Source of the DNA: JBJXGV01 sp046160485
GTDB lineage: Bacteria > Orphanbacterota > Orphanbacteria > JBJXGV01
Direction of reading: 5' to 3'
DNA: 64,000 nt
NCBI GenBank assembly: GCA_046160485.1
Contig: JBJXGV010000038.1
Coordinates: 9,618-73,617, forward strand
Part shown: positions 9,209 through 17,146 of the stretch, in pieces
How positions within the stretch are numbered: position 1 is the stretch's first letter
Layout: the number at the start of each line of letters is the position of its first letter
The notes under the pieces: model-generated
Database searches by the model: none
What the model saw: the letters and a program-made list of their open reading frames with translations, nothing else
Told to the model about the DNA's origin: nothing
Made by a program: the position numbers and the translations under genes

Positions 9209-10638
9209 CTGAGTTCTCCGATCGCATGAAGGTAGCGATAGCGCGCGAGGACGACCTCGCTCGCGGCGTTGACGTCGTTGTGGCGGGCGCGGGCGGCTTC
9301 CGTGTCGGCGAAGAGAAGCTCGCCGATCGGGAGGAGGCCGGCGTGGTAGCGGCCGCGCGCAAGACGCAGCGCTTCTTCCGCGGCGGCGCGCGCGGCGCTC
9401 GCAACGTCGCAGCGCTCGCGCGCGATCGCGAGGTCGCCCCGCGCCGACTCGGCGGCGATCGCCAGGTCGCGCTCGAGCGCGTCGCGTTCCGCCGCAGCCG
9501 CCGCCGCGCGCGACCGCGCCGCCTTCCACTCCGCGGCGCGCCGCGTTCCATCCCAAAGAGGAAGCGTCATCGCGATTCCGGCAGTCCACCGCCGCTCGGC
9601 GTCGCCGTCGTCCCACGGGCGGTAGTAGCTCACGCTCGCGCGCGAGTTGAGCGCGGGAAGCAGCCGCAGCCCGGCGCGCTTCGACTCGATCGCGAGGAGA
9701 CGCGCGCGCGCGCCGGCCGCGCGCAACTCGCCGCGCTCGTCTGCGCCGCTCGCGCTCGCGGCGTCGTTGCCGTCGTCGTCAACGTCGTCATCGTCGCCGG
9801 CGCTCACGACGTCCGCGGCGCGCACGTCCTCGCCGACGAGGCGCGAGAGCCGCGACAGCGACACCGCGAGGCGCTTCGAGGAATCGAGCCACGCGATGCG
9901 CGCCTCGCCCCAGCGGGCGGCGGCGCGGAGCGTGTCGGCTTCCGGAACTTGATCTTGTCGGTAGAGCTCCGCCGCGGCGCGGCGCGCTTCGTCGGCCGCG
10001 GCAAGCGCGAGCGAGTCCGCTGCGTGCTCGCCCCGCGCGCGCGCCACGCCGACGAATGTCTCGACAGCGCCGAGCAAGCCGTGCGCGACGGCCGCGTCCT
10101 CGAGCGCGTTCGACGCCGCGCGCATTTGCCGCGCGGCCGAGGGCGCGGTGATCTCGACGCCGCCGTTCCAGATCGGCACGTCGAGGACGAGACGCGCGTC
10201 GAGCGCCGACTGCGCCGCGGGATCGTTCAGCTCCTCGAGCGCGAAGTCGTCGCTCGTGAATCGCCCCTGCCAGAGCTTCTCCGTAAAGAGAATCGCGGGG
10301 TCGTCGGTGCGGATGGCGTTCGCTTCGAGCGAGAGGCGCGGCGAAAGCGCGGAGAACGCGGCGCGCGCGTCGGCGCGCCCCGCGTCGCCCGCGGCGTGTG
10401 CGGCGACGATCTCCGGCTCGCGCGTCCGCGCAACGTCGAGCGCGCGCTCGAGCGTCCATGGTTCGGCAGCGGCGTCCCGTACGGTGACCGGACCGAGCGT
10501 CGCGGCGGTCATCGTGAGGGCGGCGATTACGAACGTCATTTTGCGGATGTTGCGGATCGGGGTCACGACTAAGGCGTAAGGCAACCCGCGGACCAGAGCG
10601 CGCGCGAGATCGATCATTTCGCACAAAGCACTATCCAT
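9205..10638 (-). CDS. TolC-family outer-membrane efflux protein
   Basis: Outer-membrane factor of 477 residues. It shows two similar helical halves with the family start WTLERALDVARTREPEI, LWQGRFTSDDFAL and a closing region ARGRYHAGLLPIGELLFADT, typical of TolC/OprM channel subunits. The N-terminus holds a membrane-directed segment (MTFVIAALTMTAATLGPVTV). ATG 10638 has AGGAAG 7 nt upstream; ATG 10539, immediately before the hydrophobic stretch, is an alternative with no clear ribosome site. First gene of the four-gene efflux operon, facing away from the sigma-54 regulator gene across a 177-nt gap with several palindromes. Confidence 0.88.
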   Translation of the reverse strand: MDSALCEMIDLARALVRGLPYALVVTPIRNIRKMTFVIAALTMTAATLGPVTVRDAAAEPWTLERALDVARTREPEIVAAHAAGDAGRADARAAFSALSPRLSLEANAIRTDDPAILFTEKLWQGRFTSDDFALEELNDPAAQSALDARLVLDVPIWNGGVEITAPSAARQMRAASNALEDAAVAHGLLGAVETFVGVARARGEHAADSLALAAADEARRAAAELYRQDQVPEADTLRAAARWGEARIAWLDSSKRLAVSLSRLSRLVGEDVRAADVVSAGDDDDVDDDGNDAASASGADERGELRAAGARARLLAIESKRAGLRLLPALNSRASVSYYRPWDDGDAERRWTAGIAMTLPLWDGTRRAAEWKAARSRAAAAAAERDALERDLAIAAESARGDLAIARERCDVASAARAAAEEALRLARGRYHAGLLPIGELLFADTEAARARHNDVNAASEVVLARYRYLHAIGELR

Positions 10639-10712
10639 TATTCACTTCCTGTGGACTCCGAGTTCTCGGGGCTCGCCGCAGCCAGCGACGCGGCCATGCC
10701 GCCGCATCATTA

Positions 10713-10769
10713 TGTTGCGGGCGCGTCCTCCAAGTGCAACACTGTTGCGCGTCGCGCAACACGCGTGTT
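10713..10769. promoter_or_regulatory. cluster of overlapping palindromes between efflux operon and its putative activator
   Basis: Between the divergent genes, alternating half-sites TGTTGCG and CGCAACA occur at 10713-10719, 10735-10741, 10743-10749 and 10754-10761, plus a weaker one to 10769. They form GCAACA-C-TGTTGC (10736-10748), TGTTGCGCG-T-CGCGCAACA (10743-10761) and AACACGCGTGTT (10758-10769). This looks like a multi-dimer binding site, as expected for an NtrC-type enhancer binder. I found no convincing -24/-12 sigma-54 promoter (GG-N10-GC) next to it, so the link to the regulator is inferred. Confidence 0.55.
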
Positions 10770-10815
10770 CGCGACGGAGAGAACGACGGACCCGACCCAA
10801 GAGAACGAGGCGGAA

Positions 10816-12225
10816 ATGGACGAGACACCCAGCGGCACCCTCGAAATCTGTATGGCGCAGAAGGCCAACATGGAGGCGATCTTCCACAGCGTCGCCGACG
10901 CGATCGTCACCGTCGACCACGAGCTGCGCGTCACCAATCTGAATATGGCCGCGCGCGCGATGCTCGACGCGCCCCCCGAATGGGCGATCGGCCGCAGCGT
11001 GACGGAGGTCGTCGAATCGCGGCTGTGGGACCTCGCGAAACTTCTGCGCGACGCGATCGTCGCGGGCGAGGCTGCCGCCGCCGACCGCGAAGGCGGCGCG
11101 CGCGAGCGCGAGAACATCGTCGCGCGGCGCGACGGACGCGAGCTGCGCGTGCTCGTGAGCGCAAGCCGCCTCGTCGATCGCGACGGCGTCACGGCGGGCG
11201 CGGTCGCGATTCTGCGCGACGTCACGCGGCTGCGCGACCTCGAGCGCCGCCTCGAGAACCGCACCGCGATGCACGGCCTCACCGGTTCGACGCACGCGAT
11301 GCAGAAGGTCTACACGCTGATCGAGCAGGCCGCGCCGACCGACTCGACGATCCTCATCCTCGGCGAGAGCGGCACGGGGAAAGAACTCGTCGCCGACGCG
11401 ATTCACAACGCGAGCCGCCGCCAGCACGGTCCGTTCGTGAAGGTGAATTGTTCCGCGCTCAGCGAAGGGCTCCTCGAGAGCGAGCTGTTCGGCCACGCGA
11501 AGGGCGCGTTCACCGGCGCGCTCTCCGATCGCAAGGGGCGATTCGAGATGGCGGACGGCGGCACGATCTTCCTCGACGAGATCGGCGACCTCACGGAGCG
11601 GATTCAAGTGAAGCTCTTGCGCGTACTTCAAGAGCGCGAGATCGAGCGCGTCGGCGAAACGCGCGTGCGGAAGATCGACGTGCGCATCGTCGCGGCGACA
11701 CATCGCGATCTGCGGCGGCTCGTCGAGGAGGGGCGCTTCCGCGAGGATCTCTTCTTCCGGCTCAACGTGATTCCGGTGCGCGTGCCGGCGCTACGCGAGC
11801 GGCGCGAGGACATTCCGCAGCTTGCGGGGCTCTTCCTCCGCGAGATCGCGAGTGTCGTCGGCAAGCCGCGCGAAACGCTCTCCCCCGACGCGATGCGGGC
11901 GCTCCTCGACTACCGCTGGCCGGGGAACATTCGCGAGCTGCGCAACGCCGTCGAGCACGGCGTCGTGAAGAGCCGCGGGCCGAGCGTGATGCTCGAGGAT
12001 CTGCCGCGAGAGATTATCGAAGAGACCGCGACGGTCGCGGCGTTCGCGCGGCCGTCGGGCGCCGCCGGCGCGAGCCCCGAGGCGGATGCGATTCGCGAGG
12101 CGCTCGAGCGGAGCGCGTGGCACCGCGGGCGCGCCGCGAAGCTCCTCGGCGTCGACCGCGCGACGCTCTGGAGACGCATGCGCCGGCTCGGGATGACCGA
12201 CGCCGCCGAGCAGCGCCGCACGTAG
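10816..12225 (+). CDS. PAS-AAA-Fis sigma-54-dependent transcriptional activator
   Basis: Cytosolic enhancer-binding protein of 469 residues. A PAS sensor domain occupies about 15-140 (FHSVADAIVTVDHELRVTN). The AAA+ domain follows with GLTGSTHAMQKV, Walker A GESGTGKE, the sigma-54 contact loop GAFTGA (in LFGHAKGAFTGALSD) and Walker B GGTIFLDEIGDL. A C-terminal Fis-type HTH ends the protein (HRGRAAKLLGVDRATLWRRM). It has no receiver domain, so it probably senses a ligand or redox state through PAS. ATG 10816 follows GAGGCGGAA; the longer frame from 10651 would translate the palindrome cluster and is rejected. Divergent from the RND operon, so it is the likely regulator of that operon and of itself. 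Confidence 0.92.
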   Translation: MDETPSGTLEICMAQKANMEAIFHSVADAIVTVDHELRVTNLNMAARAMLDAPPEWAIGRSVTEVVESRLWDLAKLLRDAIVAGEAAAADREGGARERENIVARRDGRELRVLVSASRLVDRDGVTAGAVAILRDVTRLRDLERRLENRTAMHGLTGSTHAMQKVYTLIEQAAPTDSTILILGESGTGKELVADAIHNASRRQHGPFVKVNCSALSEGLLESELFGHAKGAFTGALSDRKGRFEMADGGTIFLDEIGDLTERIQVKLLRVLQEREIERVGETRVRKIDVRIVAATHRDLRRLVEEGRFREDLFFRLNVIPVRVPALRERREDIPQLAGLFLREIASVVGKPRETLSPDAMRALLDYRWPGNIRELRNAVEHGVVKSRGPSVMLEDLPREIIEETATVAAFARPSGAAGASPEADAIREALERSAWHRGRAAKLLGVDRATLWRRMRRLGMTDAAEQRRT

Positions 12226-12409
12226 CGGGGCGAGCTGCGGTCGCCGGCGGCGTGCGGAGACGTGCGATCGCGCGGCCGCAACATCCCGTTGCACGCATCG
12301 CCGCTCGATCCCGCGCGCTCACGCAGGCGCGCGCCGCCGCCGCGCGAAGTCCTTCGCGAAACTTCCCTTCCGCGAGCGCGCCGCGATTGTCACGAATCGT
12401 GCAAGGCAT

Positions 12410-12464
12410 CTTTCGGGAGCCCGGCAGACGAGCGTTCTCCGGAAAACAACGCGCTCCCGGAAAG
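12410..12464 (+). promoter_or_regulatory. 5' leader hairpin ending at the thioredoxin ribosome-binding site
   Basis: CTTTCGGGAGC (12410-12420) can pair with GCTCCCGGAAAG (12453-12464) with one bulged base. The right arm runs straight into the AAAGAGGAGAG ribosome-binding site of the thioredoxin gene (GTG at 12478). Folding could limit ribosome access. This is seen by eye only; no conserved family is recognised. Confidence 0.3.
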
Positions 12465-12477
12465 AGGAGAGAGCATC

Positions 12478-12816
12478 GTGTCACACGCAGCGGCGGTCAC
12501 AGACGCCGAGTTCGACAGTCAGGTCATCGAGTCCGATCTTCCCGTCATCGTCGATTTCTGGGCGCCGTGGTGCGCGCCGTGCCGCATGCAAGCGCCCGTG
12601 CTCGACCGGCTGAGCGATGAGATGAACGGGAAAGTGCGCATCCTCAAACTCAACGTCGACGAGAACCCGTTCGCCGCCGGACGCTACGAGATCCGCGGAA
12701 TCCCGACGCTCCTCTTCTTCAAGGATGGCGCGAAGGTTGACGCCGTCGTCGGCTTTAGCGCGGAGGACGCGCTGCGGAAGCGGATCGAGACGGCATTTCA
12801 GATCGGCGTGGAGTAG
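12478..12816 (+). CDS. thioredoxin with CAPC active site
   Basis: Cytosolic thiol-disulfide oxidoreductase of 112 residues, full thioredoxin length. The fold markers are VIVDFWAPWCAPCRM (active-site Cys32 and Cys35), LNVDENPFAAGRYEIRGIPT (with the cis-Pro before Thr) and FFKDGAKVDAVVGF. The dipeptide between the cysteines is Ala-Pro instead of the usual Gly-Pro, which is expected to shift redox potential modestly. GTG 12478 has AGAGGAGAG just upstream, so the 72-residue upstream extension of the frame is not translated. The gene ends 6 nt before the stop of convergent preA. Confidence 0.93.
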   Translation: MSHAAAVTDAEFDSQVIESDLPVIVDFWAPWCAPCRMQAPVLDRLSDEMNGKVRILKLNVDENPFAAGRYEIRGIPTLLFFKDGAKVDAVVGFSAEDALRKRIETAFQIGVE

Positions 12817-12822
12817 TCGCGT

Positions 12823-14088
12823 CTACGCGGGCCGCGAGAGCCCCTTGGCCTTCATTTCGTTCCACGACATCGGGGCGCGGCCCGTGTCGATCTCGGCCAT
12901 CGTGATGCAGCTTTCGACGGGGCAGACGAAGTAGCAGAGGTTGCAGCCGACGCACTCGACTTCGTCGACGACGAGTTGCGTGGCGCCGTTCTTCTTCTTG
13001 GGATGAATGCATTGGTGCGCGCCGTCCCAGCACGCGACGTAGCACAGGTTGCAGTGGATGCACTTCGATTGATCGATGCGCGCGACGACGCGGTAGTTGA
13101 GGTCGAGGTGTCCCCACTCGGTGATGTTGGGCACCGCGCGGCCCGAAATGTCCGATGGCCGCTCGAGCGACTTCTCTTCGAGATACGTCGAGAGCCCATC
13201 GATCATCTCCTCGACAATGCGGTAGCCGTAGTGCATCACCGCGGTGCAGACCTGCACGGTGGTGGAGCCCAGCAGTAGGAACTCGGTCGCGTCGCGCCAA
13301 TCGCCGATGCCGCCGATGCCGGAGATCGGCAGACCCGTGCACTCGGGATCGCGCGCGATCGACGACACCATGTTGAGCGCAATCGGCTTCACCGCCGGCC
13401 CGCAGTAACCGCCGTGCGCACCCTTGCCGCGAACCGAGGGCAGCGGCGCCCATGTTTCGAGATCGACGCCTATGAGCGAGTTGATCGTGTTGATGAGCGA
13501 GACACCGTCCGCGCCGCCCTGCTTCGCCGCACGCGCGAGATAGACGACGTCCGTCACGTTCGGCGTCAGCTTCACGAGCACGGGTATGCGCGCCGCCTCC
13601 TTCACCCACTCGGTGATCATGCGCGTGTACTCGGGCACCTGTCCCACCGCGGCGCCCATGCCGCGTTCGCTCATGCCGTGCGGGCAGCCGAAGTTGAGCT
13701 CGATACCATCGGCGCCGGTGTCGTTCACGCGCTTGACCATCTCGTGCCACACCTCGCGCTTCGACTCGACCATGAGCGACACGATGACGGCATGCTTCGG
13801 GTAGCGCTTCTTCACGTCGCGAATCTCGGCGAGATTGACGTCGAGCGGGCGATCGGTGATCAACTCGATATTGTTGAGGCCGATCATGCGCTGGTCGCGA
13901 AGGTCGATCGATCCGAGGCGCGACGTGACGTTGATGATCGGATCGCCGAGCGTCTTCCACACGGCGCCGCCCCATCCGGCGTCGAACGCGCGCGCGACCA
14001 TCTCGCCGGTGTTCGTCGGCGGCGCGCTCGCGAGCCAGAACGGATTCGGGCTGCGAATGCCTGCCATGTTCGTGGAGAGATCGATCAT
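12823..14088 (-). CDS. preA: NAD-dependent dihydropyrimidine dehydrogenase, PreA subunit
   Basis: Catalytic half of the PreTA heterocomplex that reduces uracil and thymine to dihydro forms. 421 residues: an FMN-binding TIM barrel like dihydroorotate dehydrogenase (SAPPTNTGEMVARAF, IELNFGCPHGMSERGMGAA, LVKLTPNVTD, GIGGIGDW), then two [4Fe-4S] clusters at the C-terminus (CIHCNLCYVAC from about 343 and CVGCNLCYFVCP from about 379). ATG 14088 overlaps the TGA of preT (ATGA), so the two subunits are coupled in equal amounts. The dihydropyrimidinase gene at the window start would take the product. Confidence 0.95.
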   Translation of the reverse strand: MIDLSTNMAGIRSPNPFWLASAPPTNTGEMVARAFDAGWGGAVWKTLGDPIINVTSRLGSIDLRDQRMIGLNNIELITDRPLDVNLAEIRDVKKRYPKHAVIVSLMVESKREVWHEMVKRVNDTGADGIELNFGCPHGMSERGMGAAVGQVPEYTRMITEWVKEAARIPVLVKLTPNVTDVVYLARAAKQGGADGVSLINTINSLIGVDLETWAPLPSVRGKGAHGGYCGPAVKPIALNMVSSIARDPECTGLPISGIGGIGDWRDATEFLLLGSTTVQVCTAVMHYGYRIVEEMIDGLSTYLEEKSLERPSDISGRAVPNITEWGHLDLNYRVVARIDQSKCIHCNLCYVACWDGAHQCIHPKKKNGATQLVVDEVECVGCNLCYFVCPVESCITMAEIDTGRAPMSWNEMKAKGLSRPA

Positions 14089-15485
14089 CGCGAGGCGACC
14101 TCCAGTTCGCCGGGCACAAGCCGCGACGCCGCGGAGGGCGGCACGCCGAGCGCGTCGAGAATCGAGCGCGCCGCGACCTTGCCTTCCTCGACGGCGTTGA
14201 CGACTTCGAGTCCGCCGTTCACCAAGTCGCCGCCTGCCCAGACCTTCGCGTTCGACGTGCGGCGCGACTTCCCCTTCGTTTCAATGCGCCCATGCGCGTG
14301 GCGCACGCCGAAATGATTGAGCAACTCTTCGATGCGATCCTGCCCGACGGCGCGAATCACGGTGTCGACGGCCGCCGTGAAACGCGCACCCTTCACCGGC
14401 GCAGGCTTGCGGCGGCCCGATTTGTCCGCCCGGCCGAGGCGCATCGTATCGAGCGTCATCTTCGCGACGCGCCCGCCCACGCCGCGAATCGCAACCGGCG
14501 AAGTGAGCCAGCGGAAATGCACGCCGAGTTCCTTCGCGAGTTCGATCTCGTTCGGATACGCGGGCGCGTCCTCCTCGGTGCGGCGATAGTAGACGGTCAC
14601 TTCGTCGCAGCCGAGTTTCTTCGCGCAGTTCGCGGCATCCATCGCGGTGTTGCCGCAGCCGATGATCGCGACGCGCCGCCCGACCTCGAGCTTCGCGAGA
14701 TCCTTCTTGATCACGCGCTCGATGAACTCGAGCGCGTCGAGAACGCCTCGGAGTCCTTCGCCGGGAACACCGATCGGCTTCGCGCGGCCGAGGCCGACAC
14801 CGAGGAAGACCGCGTCGAATTCCGCAAGGAGCACGGCCGCGGTGACGTCCTCGCCGACCACCAGGCCAGTGCGCAGTTCGGCGCCGGCGCGCACGACCTC
14901 GCGCGCTTCGAGTGCGGGGACGTCGCGCGGCAGACGCCACGGCACGATGCCGTAGTCGGCGAGCCCGCCGGCCTTCGCGCGCGCTTCGAAGATGACGACG
15001 CCGACGCCCGCGCGGCGCAGCTCGACCGCGCACGCGAGCCCAGCGGCGCCCGCGCCGACAATCGCGACGCGCTGCGGACGCGGCGTCTCGGCCGCTATGA
15101 AAAACGGCTTCCCCGTCGCGACGAACGCGTCCATCGCGTGGCGCTGCAACCGGCCGATCGCCACGGGATGATCGGTTTCCACGCGCACACACGCGCCCTC
15201 GCAAAGATTCTCGACGGGGCACACGCGCGCACACGTCGCGCCGAGCGGATTCGCCGCGAGAATCGTGCGCGCGCTCCCGATCAGATTCGAGGTCGCGATC
15301 TTGCGGATGAACGACGGGATGTCGATGTGCGTGGGGCACGCCGTGATGCACGGCGCATCGTAGCAGTAGAGGCAGCGCGCGGCTTCGTGGCGCGCGCCGT
15401 CCGCGCCGAGCGGCGGCAGCGACTCGGAGAATCGCGCCGCGTAATCTTTATCGCTGATCTTCGGACAACGGCTTTGATTCGGCAT
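14085..15485 (-). CDS. preT: NAD-dependent dihydropyrimidine dehydrogenase, PreT subunit
   Basis: Flavin-containing electron-transfer half of PreTA, 466 residues, homologous to the small subunit of glutamate synthase. An N-terminal Fe-S region has CLYCYDAPCITACP and CARVCPVENLCEGAC. The FAD site is VAIVGAGAAGLACAVELRRAG, the NADH-site Rossmann fold is VAIIGCGNTAMDAANCAKKLG, and it ends with the FAD-closing AGGDLVNGG. It passes electrons from NADH to PreA in the cytosol. First gene of a two-gene operon; a candidate promoter lies about 75 nt upstream. Confidence 0.94.
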   Translation of the reverse strand: MPNQSRCPKISDKDYAARFSESLPPLGADGARHEAARCLYCYDAPCITACPTHIDIPSFIRKIATSNLIGSARTILAANPLGATCARVCPVENLCEGACVRVETDHPVAIGRLQRHAMDAFVATGKPFFIAAETPRPQRVAIVGAGAAGLACAVELRRAGVGVVIFEARAKAGGLADYGIVPWRLPRDVPALEAREVVRAGAELRTGLVVGEDVTAAVLLAEFDAVFLGVGLGRAKPIGVPGEGLRGVLDALEFIERVIKKDLAKLEVGRRVAIIGCGNTAMDAANCAKKLGCDEVTVYYRRTEEDAPAYPNEIELAKELGVHFRWLTSPVAIRGVGGRVAKMTLDTMRLGRADKSGRRKPAPVKGARFTAAVDTVIRAVGQDRIEELLNHFGVRHAHGRIETKGKSRRTSNAKVWAGGDLVNGGLEVVNAVEEGKVAARSILDALGVPPSAASRLVPGELEVASR

Positions 15486-15561
15486 CGGCCCGCCCGTGGG
15501 TTCGACCGCGTTGCGCGCATCGCGCGCGCCGTGAGCGTCTATCGCGCCAATCGCGCGAGGC

Positions 15562-15590
15562 AGTATAACACCTCAGAAGTACGCGATGAA
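15562..15590 (-). promoter_or_regulatory. candidate promoter of preTA
   Basis: On the minus strand TATACT (15567-15562) is preceded by a 17-nt spacer and TTCATC (15590-15585). The -10 box matches 5 of 6 consensus bases, the -35 only 3 of 6. Its upstream part overlaps the 3' end of the preceding gene. Placement about 75 nt before preT is sensible, but evidence is weak. Confidence 0.35.
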
Positions 15591-16313
15591 CGTCAGCGTT
15601 GCGCCAGGGCCGAGTTCTTCGCCGAAAACGGATACGCTCCAGTCGTTCGACTTCTCGCGCTCAACACGCCGCGTTATCCGCGTGCCGTCGGGGTAACCTG
15701 GGTATCGACTCAGGTAGCTCCGCTCGGAGTCCGAGTCCGAGTTCGCGACGGAGACTCCGAACTGCGACTCCAACGCGAACCGATCGGCGAAGGTGAACGT
15801 TGGACGCAGCCCCAGTCTCCAAGTCCAGATTCTGGAGTTTCGAATGGAATCGTAGTCTGATCCGTACCCTGCGTCCGGCGGGGCTCCTTCACTCGTCGAC
15901 TCATTCAACGAGCGCGTTTCGGACCTGGACTCGGCGTACCGAAGTTCGAAGCATGGTCCGATTGCCAACCAGCGCCCGATCCGGGATTCGCGATACACGA
16001 GTATGGCAGCCCCGTAGACTTCGGAGTGACTCTCTGACTCGTCTATTCGAACTCCAGTGGAGAAACCAGGTACGTACTCATTGCCGAGCCGATCGCTCTC
16101 GGAGTCAGAAAGGTTTGGGTTCACGCGAAACCCGAAACCCCACGCGCCATCGAAGCGGTACCGAAGTGCGATGCCGTCGTCCCATCCCACGCCGAATCGA
16201 CGGTGCGCTGCGTGCGTTTTCTCCGCGCTCTCCTCCGCGCGCGCGGACGCGGTAGTCGCGAGCAGCACGAGCGCGAAGATTAGTCGCATTGTCGTTCTCA
16301 TGGCCGTGTTCAT
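15573..16313 (-). CDS. secreted envelope protein, probable outer-membrane beta-barrel (paralog 2)
   Basis: A 246-residue protein with a signal peptide (MRLIFALVLLATTASARA). The mature part alternates aromatic and polar residues, as in small outer-membrane barrels: FGVGWDDGIALRYRF, WAFGF-like strands, LGLRPTFTFADRFALE, and an aromatic last residue (FIAYF), the classic BAM signal. Its loops are rich in Ser, Asp and Glu. It is a paralog of 16313-17107, which shares GVGWD-GI, SVGLRP-FTF and FGE-LGPGA. Start and stop overlap by one base (TGATG), so it is translated after its paralog. Function unknown. Confidence 0.72.
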   Translation of the reverse strand: MNTAMRTTMRLIFALVLLATTASARAEESAEKTHAAHRRFGVGWDDGIALRYRFDGAWGFGFRVNPNLSDSESDRLGNEYVPGFSTGVRIDESESHSEVYGAAILVYRESRIGRWLAIGPCFELRYAESRSETRSLNESTSEGAPPDAGYGSDYDSIRNSRIWTWRLGLRPTFTFADRFALESQFGVSVANSDSDSERSYLSRYPGYPDGTRITRRVEREKSNDWSVSVFGEELGPGATLTFIAYF

Positions 16314-17107
16314 CAGAAACTGACGATGAACGCGAGGACCGCGCCGGGGCCGAGATCTTCTCCGAACGCATTGAGACGCCAGCCGTCGTCGTCGTCGCGA
16401 TCACGATCCACGGATTCGCGGGTCTCGAAGACTTCGCCCTCAGTCCCTGATGTGACGGTGCGACGACTCGTCGACGAACCGCTGCTGTCGGTCCAAATTG
16501 CCGTGATACCGAGCCGCGTTTCGAGCGTGAAGCGCTTGTCGAACGTGAAGCTGGGGCGCAAACCGACGCTGAATGCCCATTCGTGATCCGTACTCGTGGA
16601 GGTGGACTGGCGCCGCTCGATACTAATCTGCGAATCCGTAAGTCTCGTCGAAACGCTTACGGCGTCACTCTCGTAGCGCCGGTAGCCATAGCCCATTCCG
16701 AAGTACGGCCCCATCGTGAACCAATCGGCCAGGCGCGTCTCGTGAAACGCGAAGCCGCGAAGGCTATACGAGTCGGAAGTAAAATCGCTCGTGCTCACGG
16801 TGCCCTCTACGGATTCGTAGTCCGACTCGGTGCTGCTGTCGCGATCGTCGCCCTCGTCGTCCCCGCCCGAGACGGAGGTCGTGATGATCGCGCCCAGTCC
16901 CCACGAGTGGTCGATGCGGTAGCGCACCGCGATTCCGCCGCCGCCGATAAACCCAATGCCGCCGTCCCAGCCGACGCCCCATCGATGGCGTAGCGCGTCC
17001 GGAGCGACCGTGACGGCGCTCGAATCCGCGGCGTCAGCGAGGACGCGTACTGGATTCGAGAGCAGTGCGGCGATCAGGAGCGAGGAGAGCAAAGCCAGTC
17101 GTGCCAC
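16313..17107 (-). CDS. secreted envelope protein, probable outer-membrane beta-barrel (paralog 1)
   Basis: A 264-residue protein. GTG 17107 stands 5 nt after a perfect AAGGAGG, so the twelve residues encoded upstream in frame (which include the ribosome site itself) are not part of the protein. The signal peptide VARLALLSSLLIAALLSNP is followed by barrel-like strands (RWGVGWDGGIGFIGGGG, YFGMGYGYRRY, FSVGLRPSFTFDKRF) and a C-terminal aromatic residue (FIVSF). An Asp/Ser-rich insert around residues 85-110 and another near the end probably form external acidic loops. Paralog of the next gene, translationally coupled to it. No function can be assigned. Confidence 0.75.
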   Translation of the reverse strand: MARLALLSSLLIAALLSNPVRVLADAADSSAVTVAPDALRHRWGVGWDGGIGFIGGGGIAVRYRIDHSWGLGAIITTSVSGGDDEGDDRDSSTESDYESVEGTVSTSDFTSDSYSLRGFAFHETRLADWFTMGPYFGMGYGYRRYESDAVSVSTRLTDSQISIERRQSTSTSTDHEWAFSVGLRPSFTFDKRFTLETRLGITAIWTDSSGSSTSRRTVTSGTEGEVFETRESVDRDRDDDDGWRLNAFGEDLGPGAVLAFIVSF

Positions 17108-17146
17108 GAGAACCTCCTTAGAAGAACTCGCACCAAGCCGCACGCA

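Noticed and set aside
10639..10815. Possible -24/-12 sigma-54 promoters beside the palindromes
   Set aside because: Several GG and GC pairs are present but with 9- or 11-nt spacing; none has the needed 10 nt.
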